Shown: piece after piece, positions 27,961 to 35,147 of the stretch | Position numbering within the stretch: position 1 is the stretch's first letter | Layout: each line of letters begins with the position of its first letter | Source: Tissierellia bacterium | GTDB lineage: Bacteria; Bacillota; Clostridia; Tissierellales; Sedimentibacteraceae | NCBI GenBank assembly: GCA_012518555.1 | Contig: JAAYRW010000045.1 | Coordinates: 1-56,644 of the forward strand | DNA: 56,644 bases | Direction: 5' to 3' | Program-made: the position numbers and the translations under genes | Notes under the pieces: generated by a model | Seen by the model: the letters and a program-made list of their open reading frames with translations, nothing else | Told to the model about the DNA's origin: nothing | The model's database searches: none

Positions 27961-28695
27961 TTATATTATCGGTATCAGCGTTCCTAAATCTGTTATTTGC
28001 TGATTAGAAGCTTCATCATACACATATCCCGATGACTGAACAAATTCTTTTAATGAAAAAGAAATATTTTCATCAAATATTTTACCTGTTGACAGAAATA
28101 TTTTATCATTTATTAAACCTGTACAGCCACCTATAAATCCATAGTTATAGCCTTCTAAACGGACAATCTTTGGATCTATATACATACTTTCTATATTGTA
28201 GGATATGAGTGTTTCATGTATCAAGAAGTCTGATGTCAAAGTTTTGTTCTCACTGATAGTGGCTACGGAGCACTTTGTATAGCCTTGATTTACATGAATT
28301 AATTCAATGCCTGCTTCTTCCAAATAATATTTCAATAGCTGGTCTGTATGCTGAGTATTATGAACAGCATATCTCCCTATTCTTGCTACATTATATGCTA
28401 TATCCTCAGGATAGTTTCTGCTAAGAGTTTTTCCACCTTTAATAACTTTTATTCCTTTGTGGTCTAAAACATTTCTGTAGTAATCGTAAACGTTTGGAGC
28501 AACGATGAAAGTTTCAAAGTCTATAGGATGAATGACCATGTCTGGATGACCGTCTACAGGCTCTTGTAAATCTGTGCATTTTATGGTTTTTATAGGTTGA
28601 ATATTTAATTTTCTCAAGTAATTTAGAATTTCTTCACTGGCTCTGTAATCTATAATTACATAGCGTGGATTTTGATTTGGAATGTATGGATTCAT
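27961..28695 (-). CDS. DUF6873-like protein, possible guanidine-modifying-enzyme fold
   Basis: 244 residues from ATG 28695, with AGGAG 8 bases upstream; a longer start at 28728 lacks a ribosome site. It resembles clostridial proteins grouped as DUF6873, predicted to adopt the GME fold of arginine deiminase and dimethylarginine hydrolase. Candidate active-site residues are in DGHPDMVIHP (near 42), HVNQGYTKCSVA (near 142) and GGCTGLI (near 202). Substrate and activity are unknown. It precedes ytxC on the same strand. Confidence 0.55.
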   Translation of the reverse strand: MNPYIPNQNPRYVIIDYRASEEILNYLRKLNIQPIKTIKCTDLQEPVDGHPDMVIHPIDFETFIVAPNVYDYYRNVLDHKGIKVIKGGKTLSRNYPEDIAYNVARIGRYAVHNTQHTDQLLKYYLEEAGIELIHVNQGYTKCSVATISENKTLTSDFLIHETLISYNIESMYIDPKIVRLEGYNYGFIGGCTGLINDKIFLSTGKIFDENISFSLKEFVQSSGYVYDEASNQQITDLGTLIPII

Positions 28696-28809
28696 TTTAT
28701 TATCTCCTGATAAATACAAGTAATTCAAAAGTTAAAAAACATTTCCTTTTCATTACTTTAACTTTTGAAATTATAACAAAATAATCAATAATATTCTACA
28801 AATAAAAAA

Positions 28810-28922
28810 ATTCTTCACCTGTGGTTCAAAATGACAGTTATTCCTCCGTATCAATGATTTAACATTGCTTAGAATAAATGCTTGGGCGTAGACCTCGTCA
28901 TTCTGAGCCTTAGCGAAGAATC
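28810..28922. repeat. Inverted pair of the CATTCTGAGC...GAAGAATCT intergenic repeat
   Basis: The right arm (28897-28922) reads GTCATTCTGAGCCTTAGCG, then AAGAAT. The left arm (28810-28836) is a diverged inverted copy. About 60 bases separate the arms. This short motif is, as I recall, scattered in intergenic regions of many unrelated bacteria. It lies between the GME-fold-like gene and the MoaD-like gene. Confidence 0.7.
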
Positions 28923-28939
28923 TTATACTTATATTTGTA

Positions 28940-29146
28940 TTACCCACCGGCTAAAAGGTGGATCATTTCAACCTTATCCCCTTTATTAACTTCTGTTTTT
29001 TCGTAATCTTCCTTTTCAATAACTTTTCCATTAACTTTTACTACTATTTTAGGAAAGGTGTATCTCTTTTTTTCCATTATTTTTTTTATAGTTAAACCTT
29101 CTTCCCAAGGAAAATCTCTATTGTTAAGTTTAATTATTTTTACCAC
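28940..29146 (-). CDS. MoaD/ThiS-like sulfur carrier protein
   Basis: 68 residues with a beta-grasp pattern and the C-terminal Gly-Gly tail (HLLAGG) that becomes a thiocarboxylate. The position, 11 bases after the aldehyde oxidoreductase gene on the same transcript, indicates a MoaD-type role in making the tungsten or molybdenum pyranopterin cofactor for that enzyme. A ThiS role is possible but less likely, because no thiamine gene is nearby. Confidence 0.82.
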   Translation of the reverse strand: MVKIIKLNNRDFPWEEGLTIKKIMEKKRYTFPKIVVKVNGKVIEKEDYEKTEVNKGDKVEMIHLLAGG

Positions 29147-29157
29147 CTCCTAGGGGG

Positions 29158-31311
29158 TTATTGTAAGTCTTTGACTACTTCTATTAATTCCGGTAAATCC
29201 ATCTTTATTTCTTTTAAATATTCTATCTTTGGAACTCCCTTTGAATTCCATCCTCTTCTTTTGTAAACTGCATCCATCAGTTGCTCATATTGATCTTCTC
29301 TATATTTTCTTAATTGCGCAATTTTTTCTTCAGTAGTCTTACCTTCTATATGGTATCCTATTTCCTTTAATTGTTTATCGTACCTTTCTTGTCTGGATTC
29401 ATATTCTTCCTTAGTTACGGGACCCATGGAGCGATAGGGGGCTTTATCGTCCTTTCTTAAACCCTTACCCATTCTTATGTTGAATATTTTCTGGAAATTA
29501 TATACTCTTTCAGATTCTCTTATCATGTCTGAAACTTTTAATCTTTTGCCAGTTACGCCATAGGCTACGTCCAAGTAATTTTGTACGTGCTCAGGAACTT
29601 TAGCTGGCTCATCAGTATATTGGTTACCTTCAGGGACTATATCATTCCATGGAAGTTTACAAAATCCGTACAAGCCAAACCAAGTTCTAAACATAGGGAA
29701 GTAATGCAATGCTTCTGCCTTATCTTCAAAAGTAGGTAGCTGGTTGTTTACCATATCCATAAAAATCAACCAAGCTTCATCATGTTGGGGACCCTTATTT
29801 GTAAAACCGTATCCTCCTTGTTGAGCAAGAGATTCTTTAGAAACATACTCTGAATATTCAAGTCCTTTTTGCTCCATTCCTATATCGAATAAAAAGTCTG
29901 CGTCGGCTCCGTATTTTTCCACAAACATTTTTTTCATTCTGTGAACACCTTGACCTATGACCGTTCCAAAACCTTCACCTCTTGACATTTGGTGAAGAAG
30001 TTCTACGGCTGTTTCAAAGTTACCGAAATTTAATTCTAATCCTCCAGTAGCTTCTTTATTAATTATAGCTCTTCCATAACATTCCATTGCAAAAGCAGTA
30101 GCAGTACCGAAAGAAATAGTATCTATACCGTAAGTATCACAGTAGAAGTTTAGTTCCAATATTGCTGCTGGGTCAAAAATTCCGCAGTTTGAACCTAAGC
30201 CGGCAGCATTTTCATATTCGGGACCGTCAACAGTAACTTTCTGTCCTTTGTAAGGTCCTGTTTTTAAGGTAAAGTTATCAGCTGCCTTAGCACAAGCCAT
30301 AGAACATCCATACCAGCAACCGTCTTGAACACCTTGAGTAATATATTTTTCAATAAATACAGTGGACTTTATTTTTTCAGTGTCGGGATGGCTACCATAT
30401 TGAAAATTCATTACAGGCAATAAATCGTATTCATCCATTACCTCAATAATATTTGCAGTTCCTATTTTACGCATATTATTTTGAAGATGGTCTAAATCAT
30501 GAATTTCCTTATGGTATTTTATTCCTGTTTTATTTATTATAGATTGATCGTAAGCGTTGTTTAAATTACCCTTTACATTACTGAATTTTACAACTAGGGC
30601 CTTGATTTTCTTGTTACGAAATACCGTCCCTATTCCACCTCTACCAGCTTGTTTAAGCCTGGTTGTTTTTCTTCTTGGGTCATAAAATGAAAAATTCAAC
30701 AAGCCCATACGAGTATGTTCCGCTCCTGTACCTGCAGTTACAACGGCTACATTTCTTTTGTCATCTTCGTTATCCGCGTACATTTCCGTAAGCTGTTCTC
30801 CTAAAATATGACCGTCTACGGCTTCTAAAGGTGCTTCTTCAATTGTAACTACTCCCTTATTTCCATCTATGTATACAATAATATCATTGTCAGCTTTTCC
30901 TTGTACCTCAAGAGCATCCCAACCTGCAAACTTCAGTAAGGGTCCAAAATAACCTCCTACATTTGAATCTATGGGAATACCTGTCAAAGGAGAAATACTG
31001 CAAACTAATGATTTTCCCGTACCAGCATATTGAGTAATACCACAGGCAGGTCCTCCTGCAATAACTATTTCGTTTTCCGGACTATCCCATTTTGTAGAAG
31101 GACTTGTTGCATTCCACAAATACCACAGACCGAAACCTTTACCTCCTACAAATTTTTCTTTCATAGTTTCAGTTACAGGTTTTGAACTTATAGTGTTATC
31201 GGAAATATTTACATACAAAGTTCTATTTGCATATCCTCTTTCTATTTTACCAAGTTCATATTTATATTCTGCCAACAACTTATGGCTTTCTCTCATTTTT
31301 TTAATATCCAT
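29158..31311 (-). CDS. Aldehyde:ferredoxin oxidoreductase family enzyme (YdhV-like length)
   Basis: 717 residues, longer than classical AOR (about 605) and close to YdhV-type members. An AFOR N-terminal domain (about 20-230) starts after GYANRTLYVNIS, with GGKGFGLWYLWN and GGPACGITQYAGTGKS for cofactor contact. The [4Fe-4S] cysteines are probably CWYGCSMAC (near 330-338) and the Cys in LYGFCKLPWND (near 560). The enzyme would oxidise an aldehyde or reduce an acid with a W/Mo-bispyranopterin. It follows a ferredoxin by 2 bases and precedes a MoaD-like gene. The substrate is unknown. Confidence 0.88.
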   Translation of the reverse strand: MDIKKMRESHKLLAEYKYELGKIERGYANRTLYVNISDNTISSKPVTETMKEKFVGGKGFGLWYLWNATSPSTKWDSPENEIVIAGGPACGITQYAGTGKSLVCSISPLTGIPIDSNVGGYFGPLLKFAGWDALEVQGKADNDIIVYIDGNKGVVTIEEAPLEAVDGHILGEQLTEMYADNEDDKRNVAVVTAGTGAEHTRMGLLNFSFYDPRRKTTRLKQAGRGGIGTVFRNKKIKALVVKFSNVKGNLNNAYDQSIINKTGIKYHKEIHDLDHLQNNMRKIGTANIIEVMDEYDLLPVMNFQYGSHPDTEKIKSTVFIEKYITQGVQDGCWYGCSMACAKAADNFTLKTGPYKGQKVTVDGPEYENAAGLGSNCGIFDPAAILELNFYCDTYGIDTISFGTATAFAMECYGRAIINKEATGGLELNFGNFETAVELLHQMSRGEGFGTVIGQGVHRMKKMFVEKYGADADFLFDIGMEQKGLEYSEYVSKESLAQQGGYGFTNKGPQHDEAWLIFMDMVNNQLPTFEDKAEALHYFPMFRTWFGLYGFCKLPWNDIVPEGNQYTDEPAKVPEHVQNYLDVAYGVTGKRLKVSDMIRESERVYNFQKIFNIRMGKGLRKDDKAPYRSMGPVTKEEYESRQERYDKQLKEIGYHIEGKTTEEKIAQLRKYREDQYEQLMDAVYKRRGWNSKGVPKIEYLKEIKMDLPELIEVVKDLQ

Positions 31312-31313
31312 TA

Positions 31314-31742
31314 CTACCTCCTAAAAACTTCGTCCAATTTCAATTCCCTTGCTTCATCATCACTTTTTTCATCTATGTAGATAGCGCCAGTAGGGCATTC
31401 TTTAACACATAGACCACAGGCTATACACTTGAAAGGCTCTATATAGTCATCATGCTGTCTCATAGATAGTTGAGGACAGAAACCAACACACATAAAACAA
31501 CCTACACAAATTTTCTTATCGATCCTAACTACACCTAGCTTGTCCCTTTTTATTGCGACTACAGGACATATATCTATACATTCTCCACATTGATTACAAA
31601 CATTAATTTCAGGGTCACCCTCTTTGTTTATTTGAATACATGATTTTTCATAATTGTCTTCCTTGAAATAGGTCTTTGAACATACAGTCTCACAGTTTCC
31701 ACACTGGATACATTTACTATTATCTTTTGCTAAATACTTCAT
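31314..31742 (-). CDS. Ferredoxin-like protein with four [4Fe-4S] motifs
   Basis: 142 residues with four full Cys motifs: CIQCGNCETVC (near 15), CNQCGECIDICP (near 49), CVGCFMCVGFCP (near 79) and CIACGLCVKECP (near 101). It probably carries electrons to and from the aldehyde oxidoreductase encoded 2 bases downstream, like YdhY/AorA-type partners. GGGAGG supports the start. No membrane segment or signal is seen, so it is cytoplasmic. Confidence 0.9.
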   Translation of the reverse strand: MKYLAKDNSKCIQCGNCETVCSKTYFKEDNYEKSCIQINKEGDPEINVCNQCGECIDICPVVAIKRDKLGVVRIDKKICVGCFMCVGFCPQLSMRQHDDYIEPFKCIACGLCVKECPTGAIYIDEKSDDEARELKLDEVFRR

Positions 31743-31836
31743 AATTACCTCCCATCCTTATAGCTTGTCTAACTTTATATTATAATAAGAGAAATAGTTT
31801 TCTCCTATTATATTTTTTCTCTAATTAAATGAACTC

Positions 31837-32715
31837 TTACTCAATATATTTTAAAATCTTCTCAAGCTTATCTCCTGCAAACATATACTTCTTATTACAA
31901 AAATGACATACAGTTTCAATTTTTTCATCTTCTTCAATTATTTCTTTAAGCTCATCCTTGCCTAATGAAATCAATGCTTTTTCCATTCTGTCTTCCGAAC
32001 AGTCACAGTTAAATTTAACAGGAATTTTATCAGTTATTTCAATTTCAAAATCGCTGAATATTTCCCTGGCAATATCCTCAACATCCTTACTATTATCAAA
32101 ATAATCTGACACTGATTTTAGATTATTAAGAGTATTTTCTAATTTTAATAAATCTTCCTCCTCAATAAAGGGCAAGGGTTGAACTATGAAACCTCCTGCT
32201 GATTTAATTGAATAATCCCTATCTACTAATACTCCTAAAGCTACAGCCGTATTTTGTTGTTCTGAAAGATAGTAGTAATAGGCTATATCTTCTCCTATTT
32301 CTCCCGTTACTAAGTCAGTACTTCCAAGGTAAGGCTCCCTCATACCTATATCCATCATAACAGTTAATTTGCCATTGATTCCTACAGCTTTTCCTACGTC
32401 TAATTTCCCATTTTCTTTTAATTTTAAATCCACAGTAGGGTTACCTACATAACCTTTGACATTTCCTTTATTGTCAGAAACAGCTAAAATTGTACCGATT
32501 GGTCCTCCACCATTTATATTAATGGTCAATCGATCCCTTTCATTTTTCATCATATATCCCATCATTAAACCTGCAGTAAGAGTTCTTCCAAAGGCAGCCG
32601 ATGCGGTAGGCGTCGTATTATGATGACATCTAGCTTCTTCTACCGTATTTGTTGACCTTACCATAAAAAGTCTGAATGTTTGCTTTTTATCCATTGCCCG
32701 TATCATATAATCCAT
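31837..32715 (-). CDS. hslO: Redox-regulated chaperone Hsp33
   Basis: 292 residues, full length. The N-terminal holdase domain includes GGGPIGTILAVSDNKGNVKGYV. The C-terminal zinc switch has CDC (near 238) and CHFC (near 270), the CxC...CxxC set that releases zinc on oxidation. Hsp33 protects proteins during disulfide stress. AAAGGAT precedes the ATG. It stands between a methyltransferase gene and the aldehyde oxidoreductase operon on the same strand. Confidence 0.95.
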   Translation of the reverse strand: MDYMIRAMDKKQTFRLFMVRSTNTVEEARCHHNTTPTASAAFGRTLTAGLMMGYMMKNERDRLTININGGGPIGTILAVSDNKGNVKGYVGNPTVDLKLKENGKLDVGKAVGINGKLTVMMDIGMREPYLGSTDLVTGEIGEDIAYYYYLSEQQNTAVALGVLVDRDYSIKSAGGFIVQPLPFIEEEDLLKLENTLNNLKSVSDYFDNSKDVEDIAREIFSDFEIEITDKIPVKFNCDCSEDRMEKALISLGKDELKEIIEEDEKIETVCHFCNKKYMFAGDKLEKILKYIE

Positions 32716-32801
32716 TGTTTTATCCTTTCAATTTTAATCTTTTATTACTGCAACTATTACAATCAAGAAAAATAATAAAAATGTCTAGCAACGAGAATCC
32801 C

Positions 32802-33521
32802 TTAATCAGCTTTACTTGCTAAAAAAACTGCCCTTAAAGATGTGTCCGAATAGCTTTCCTGGCTATAATCATCAAATACTTCTACATCCTTAAATCCTAC
32901 ATCCTTCAGCATATTAAGTATTTCTTCTGTTTTATGTACATATTGTATTTGTTCCTCAGTAATTCTAGTATATTTATCTTCGTCCTTAAGGAAAAAATTT
33001 ATTTCAATATTTATAATTCCCTCACTATTTATATTTTCCCAAACGTAAAATATATTTTCATCCTCATAGACATAAGTATCGTTAAAGATTGTATCGTACT
33101 TATACTTGGTAGAAATATCAAAAATAAATTTGGAATCATTTTTCAAATGCTTATAAACCCTCTCAAAAAAAGAACCTGCCTCATCTTTGTTAAGGTAATT
33201 TACACCGTCACAACAGCAAATAGCAGCTTCGAATTTACTATCTATTTTAAAATTAACCATGTCTAACTTTAAAAAACCTACCATAGGACTCCTTTTAAGC
33301 TTTTCATAAGCTCTCATAAGCATGTCCTCGGATAAATCAAAGGCAGTAATTTTATAATTATTATCTGCCAATATTTTAGTTACGCTGCCGGTTCCACAAG
33401 CTGCTTCTAAAACTGTTTTTCTATCCTGCAATTTATCTATAATAAAGTTTGTCCATTGTTCATAGTCTATATCCATAAGCAAATCATAAATTTGCGAAAA
33501 CTCCTTATAGCTATTCTTCAT
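32802..33521 (-). CDS. Class I SAM-dependent methyltransferase
   Basis: 239 residues. Motif I is VLEAACGTGSVTKILA (near 37), followed by the acidic AFDLSEDML, a motif II-like AICCCDGVNYL and FIFDIST. It resembles small-molecule or uncharacterised methyltransferases of the same length. The target is unknown. The gene overlaps the end of the spore-protein gene by 11 bases, so expression in the forespore by read-through is possible. Confidence 0.85.
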   Translation of the reverse strand: MKNSYKEFSQIYDLLMDIDYEQWTNFIIDKLQDRKTVLEAACGTGSVTKILADNNYKITAFDLSEDMLMRAYEKLKRSPMVGFLKLDMVNFKIDSKFEAAICCCDGVNYLNKDEAGSFFERVYKHLKNDSKFIFDISTKYKYDTIFNDTYVYEDENIFYVWENINSEGIINIEINFFLKDEDKYTRITEEQIQYVHKTEEILNMLKDVGFKDVEVFDDYSQESYSDTSLRAVFLASKAD

Positions 33522-33696
33522 TTTTCTTCCTTTTCTTTTTCTTAGCTGTCATTAACCCGCCTATTCTTCCTGTTTCTTTTGCTGTAAGTCCTCCCCAGCC
33601 AAGTTCTTCGACTTTATCCATAAGACCTAACTCTTTTGCTATTTCCATTTTCATAATATCGTTAGGCGTTAGTTCTTTCTTCTTCTTTTTAGCCAT
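33511..33696 (-). CDS. Small acid-soluble spore protein, alpha/beta type (SspF-like)
   Basis: 61 residues. MEIAKELGL (residues 17-25) contains the Glu-Ile-Ala cleavage site of the germination protease GPR. GWGGLTAKETGRIGGLM (34-50) is the DNA-contacting repeat of SspF-like SASPs. Both termini are Lys-rich. Such proteins coat spore DNA and protect it from UV. A sigma-G-type promoter lies immediately upstream (33718-33746) and AAGGAGG precedes the ATG. It is good evidence that the organism sporulates. Confidence 0.9.
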   Translation of the reverse strand: MAKKKKKELTPNDIMKMEIAKELGLMDKVEELGWGGLTAKETGRIGGLMTAKKKKRKKNEE

Positions 33697-33717
33697 AATT
33701 TCCTCCTTACATAAGAA

Positions 33718-33746
33718 TATTATGGTTAAATATATAGAAATTATTC
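33718..33746 (-). promoter_or_regulatory. Sigma-G-type promoter of the SASP gene
   Basis: On the minus strand GAATA (33742-33746), a 17-bp spacer and CATAATA (33718-33724), matching the sigma-G pattern GHATR/CATNHTA. The -35 element overlaps the last codons of the small upstream gene. The leader would be only about 15 bases, mostly ribosome site. Confidence 0.72.
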
Positions 33747-33881
33747 TCCTTTGCTATTTTTAATACGCATTAGAAGTAATTTTATTTCTTTTAATTCAAT
33801 AAGTATTTTATTAAGAGTAAATTGCATACTTATTTGAATTATAAAAAACATTACCAGTACTATTATTTTTATATCAATCAT
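33741..33881 (-). CDS. Small single-pass membrane protein, 46 residues
   Basis: ATG at 33881 follows AAGGAG by about six bases and opens a 46-codon frame ending in TAA at 33741-33743. The product starts MIDIKIIVLVMFFIIQ; residues 4-22 form one hydrophobic helix. The rest is Lys/Glu-rich and probably a cytoplasmic amphipathic helix, ending NSKGE. A good sigma-A promoter stands upstream (33920-33948). I recognise no family. Its last codons overlap the -35 box of the spore-protein promoter. It could be a small regulator of a membrane protein, but no function is assigned. Confidence 0.7.
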   Translation of the reverse strand: MIDIKIIVLVMFFIIQISMQFTLNKILIELKEIKLLLMRIKNSKGE

Positions 33882-33919
33882 AATTTCTCCTTAAATCTAT
33901 AGGATAAAGATTAATCTCC

Positions 33920-33948
33920 ATAATATCATAAGAAAATGGTGATTTCAA
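33920..33948 (-). promoter_or_regulatory. Sigma-A promoter of the small membrane protein gene
   Basis: On the minus strand TTGAAA (33943-33948), a 17-bp spacer and TATTAT (33920-33925), about 38 bases upstream of the start codon at 33881. Confidence 0.7.
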
Positions 33949-33961
33949 GAACTTTCCAAAT

Positions 33962-33992
33962 AAAAAACCCCTAAATTTTATAGGGGTTTTTT
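33962..33992 (-). terminator. Rho-independent terminator after the uspA-type gene
   Basis: AAAAAACCCCTA (33962-33973) pairs with TAGGGGTTTTTT (33981-33992), with a short loop. Located 11 bases past the stop codon on the minus strand. Confidence 0.92.
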
Positions 33993-34003
33993 AGTTTGGA
34001 AGA

Positions 34004-34453
34004 TTATTCTTTAACAACTATAACTGGACATGGGGCTTCTGAAATAACCCTTTGAGTTACTGAGCCTATGAAAAATCTTGTAATTTTAGAATATCCTCTT
34101 CGTCCCATTACTATATAATCATATTTAGATTCGTTAGCTATTTTCAATATTTCTTCATAAGGTTCTCCTACAACAACTATCTTTTCAAAATTGATCCCTT
34201 CAATATTTAATTCATCTAAAAACTTATCAATCATTTTTGTTTCCAATTCCTTGGCGTTATTTACTATATCGCCATAACTTTTTTCAACTCTAAACCTCAT
34301 ATCACCATACCTGTACAAATCCGGTACAGCTGCTACTGTAACAAAAGTAATTTCACTATCGTTTTTTTTAGCTATACTAACAGCCCTTTCTGCAGCCTTC
34401 CTTGAAGCCGCCGAACCGTCAATAGGTACTAATATTTTTTTAATATCACTCAT
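34004..34453 (-). CDS. Universal stress protein, UspA family
   Basis: 149 residues from ATG 34453, chosen because AGGAGG lies 7 bases upstream; a longer frame from 34498 has no such site. It starts KKILVPIDGSAASRKAAERA. The ATP-binding signature GRRGYSKITRFFIGSVTQRV (near 125) matches the G-2x-G-9x-GS pattern, so it probably binds ATP. It is transcribed alone, between the oxidoreductase cluster and the small membrane protein. Role in stress is a family statement only. Confidence 0.9.
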   Translation of the reverse strand: MSDIKKILVPIDGSAASRKAAERAVSIAKKNDSEITFVTVAAVPDLYRYGDMRFRVEKSYGDIVNNAKELETKMIDKFLDELNIEGINFEKIVVVGEPYEEILKIANESKYDYIVMGRRGYSKITRFFIGSVTQRVISEAPCPVIVVKE

Positions 34454-34601
34454 GGGCGGGCCTCCTTCGAAATATATTTGTATTAAACTTATACCCAAAG
34501 AAATAGCCCTTTAAACATAGAGACAAGCTAAAAGTCACTAGCTAATTCACACTGGTCTTTTAAGGCATATAGGGGACAATAGCAGAAAAGGCAGTTAAAG
34601 G

Positions 34602-34641
34602 ATTCAAAGCATAAAGCCAATATTGGCTTTATGCTTTGAAT
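34602..34641 (-). terminator. 40-bp perfect palindrome after the oxidoreductase operon
   Basis: Each arm is 20 bases, ending in the centre CCAATATTGG, with no mismatch. The palindrome begins at the last base of the stop codon of the 4Fe-4S protein gene. Only a weak U-rich stretch (CCUUUAACUGCC) follows on the minus strand, so it may be a terminator, an mRNA-stabilising hairpin or a cruciform. Confidence 0.65.
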
Positions 34642-35147
34642 TATGAAACAGTTATTCTCTTTATATTTACAACTTCTTCAAAGTATTCTTTGGGATATTC
34701 AATAGTAATGATGGCGGTACGATCATTAGATTTTGGATTACGCACTCTTATTACTTTAGCTTCACAAACATACTTTCCATGTCTTGTTACTGCCTCAACT
34801 CTAGTTCCTACCTCAGGAAGTGGATAGTATTCATATGGAAATGACAGTAGGACCATGTTTTCACTATAGTTATAATCCTTTATATAAATTGCTAAACCGG
34901 GACATGCTGCTATGCACATACCGCAAGCAATACATTTTTCGAAGTCCATCTTAGGTAAATTTGTAATTTGTTTACCGATTTTTATTGCCCCTTGGGGACA
35001 GGAAGCCTCACAGGGATTACATGGAATTTCTTCTATACACTCAATTATTGCAATAGGGCCTTTATGAATATCTTCCTCTGTTGGAAAACCTGGAGAATTA
35101 TGAAGTTCCTTTAAGGAAGGAGCCCCTGTAGTTTTTAATGATTCCAT
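34641..35147 (-). CDS. 4Fe-4S dicluster protein of the dehydrogenase complex
   Basis: 168 residues. Two ferredoxin motifs are present: CIEEIPCNPCEASCP (near 36-50) and CIACGMCIAACP (near 72-83). A C-terminal beta-rich domain (about 95-165) has no cysteine pair. This two-part form occurs beside HcnB/LhpA-like flavoproteins and is the likely electron exit of the complex. It overlaps the flavoprotein gene by 13 bases and is last in the operon. A perfect palindrome starts at its stop codon. Confidence 0.8.
   Translation of the reverse strand: MESLKTTGAPSLKELHNSPGFPTEEDIHKGPIAIIECIEEIPCNPCEASCPQGAIKIGKQITNLPKMDFEKCIACGMCIAACPGLAIYIKDYNYSENMVLLSFPYEYYPLPEVGTRVEAVTRHGKYVCEAKVIRVRNPKSNDRTAIITIEYPKEYFEEVVNIKRITVS

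Noticed and set aside
28810-28922. CRISPR-like repeat
   Set aside because: Only two arms in inverted orientation, with no regular spacing and no cas genes.
31743-31836. Molybdenum/tungsten cofactor riboswitch before the ferredoxin gene
   Set aside because: The gap is 94 bases and shows no such fold; only AT-rich promoter-like sequence is seen.
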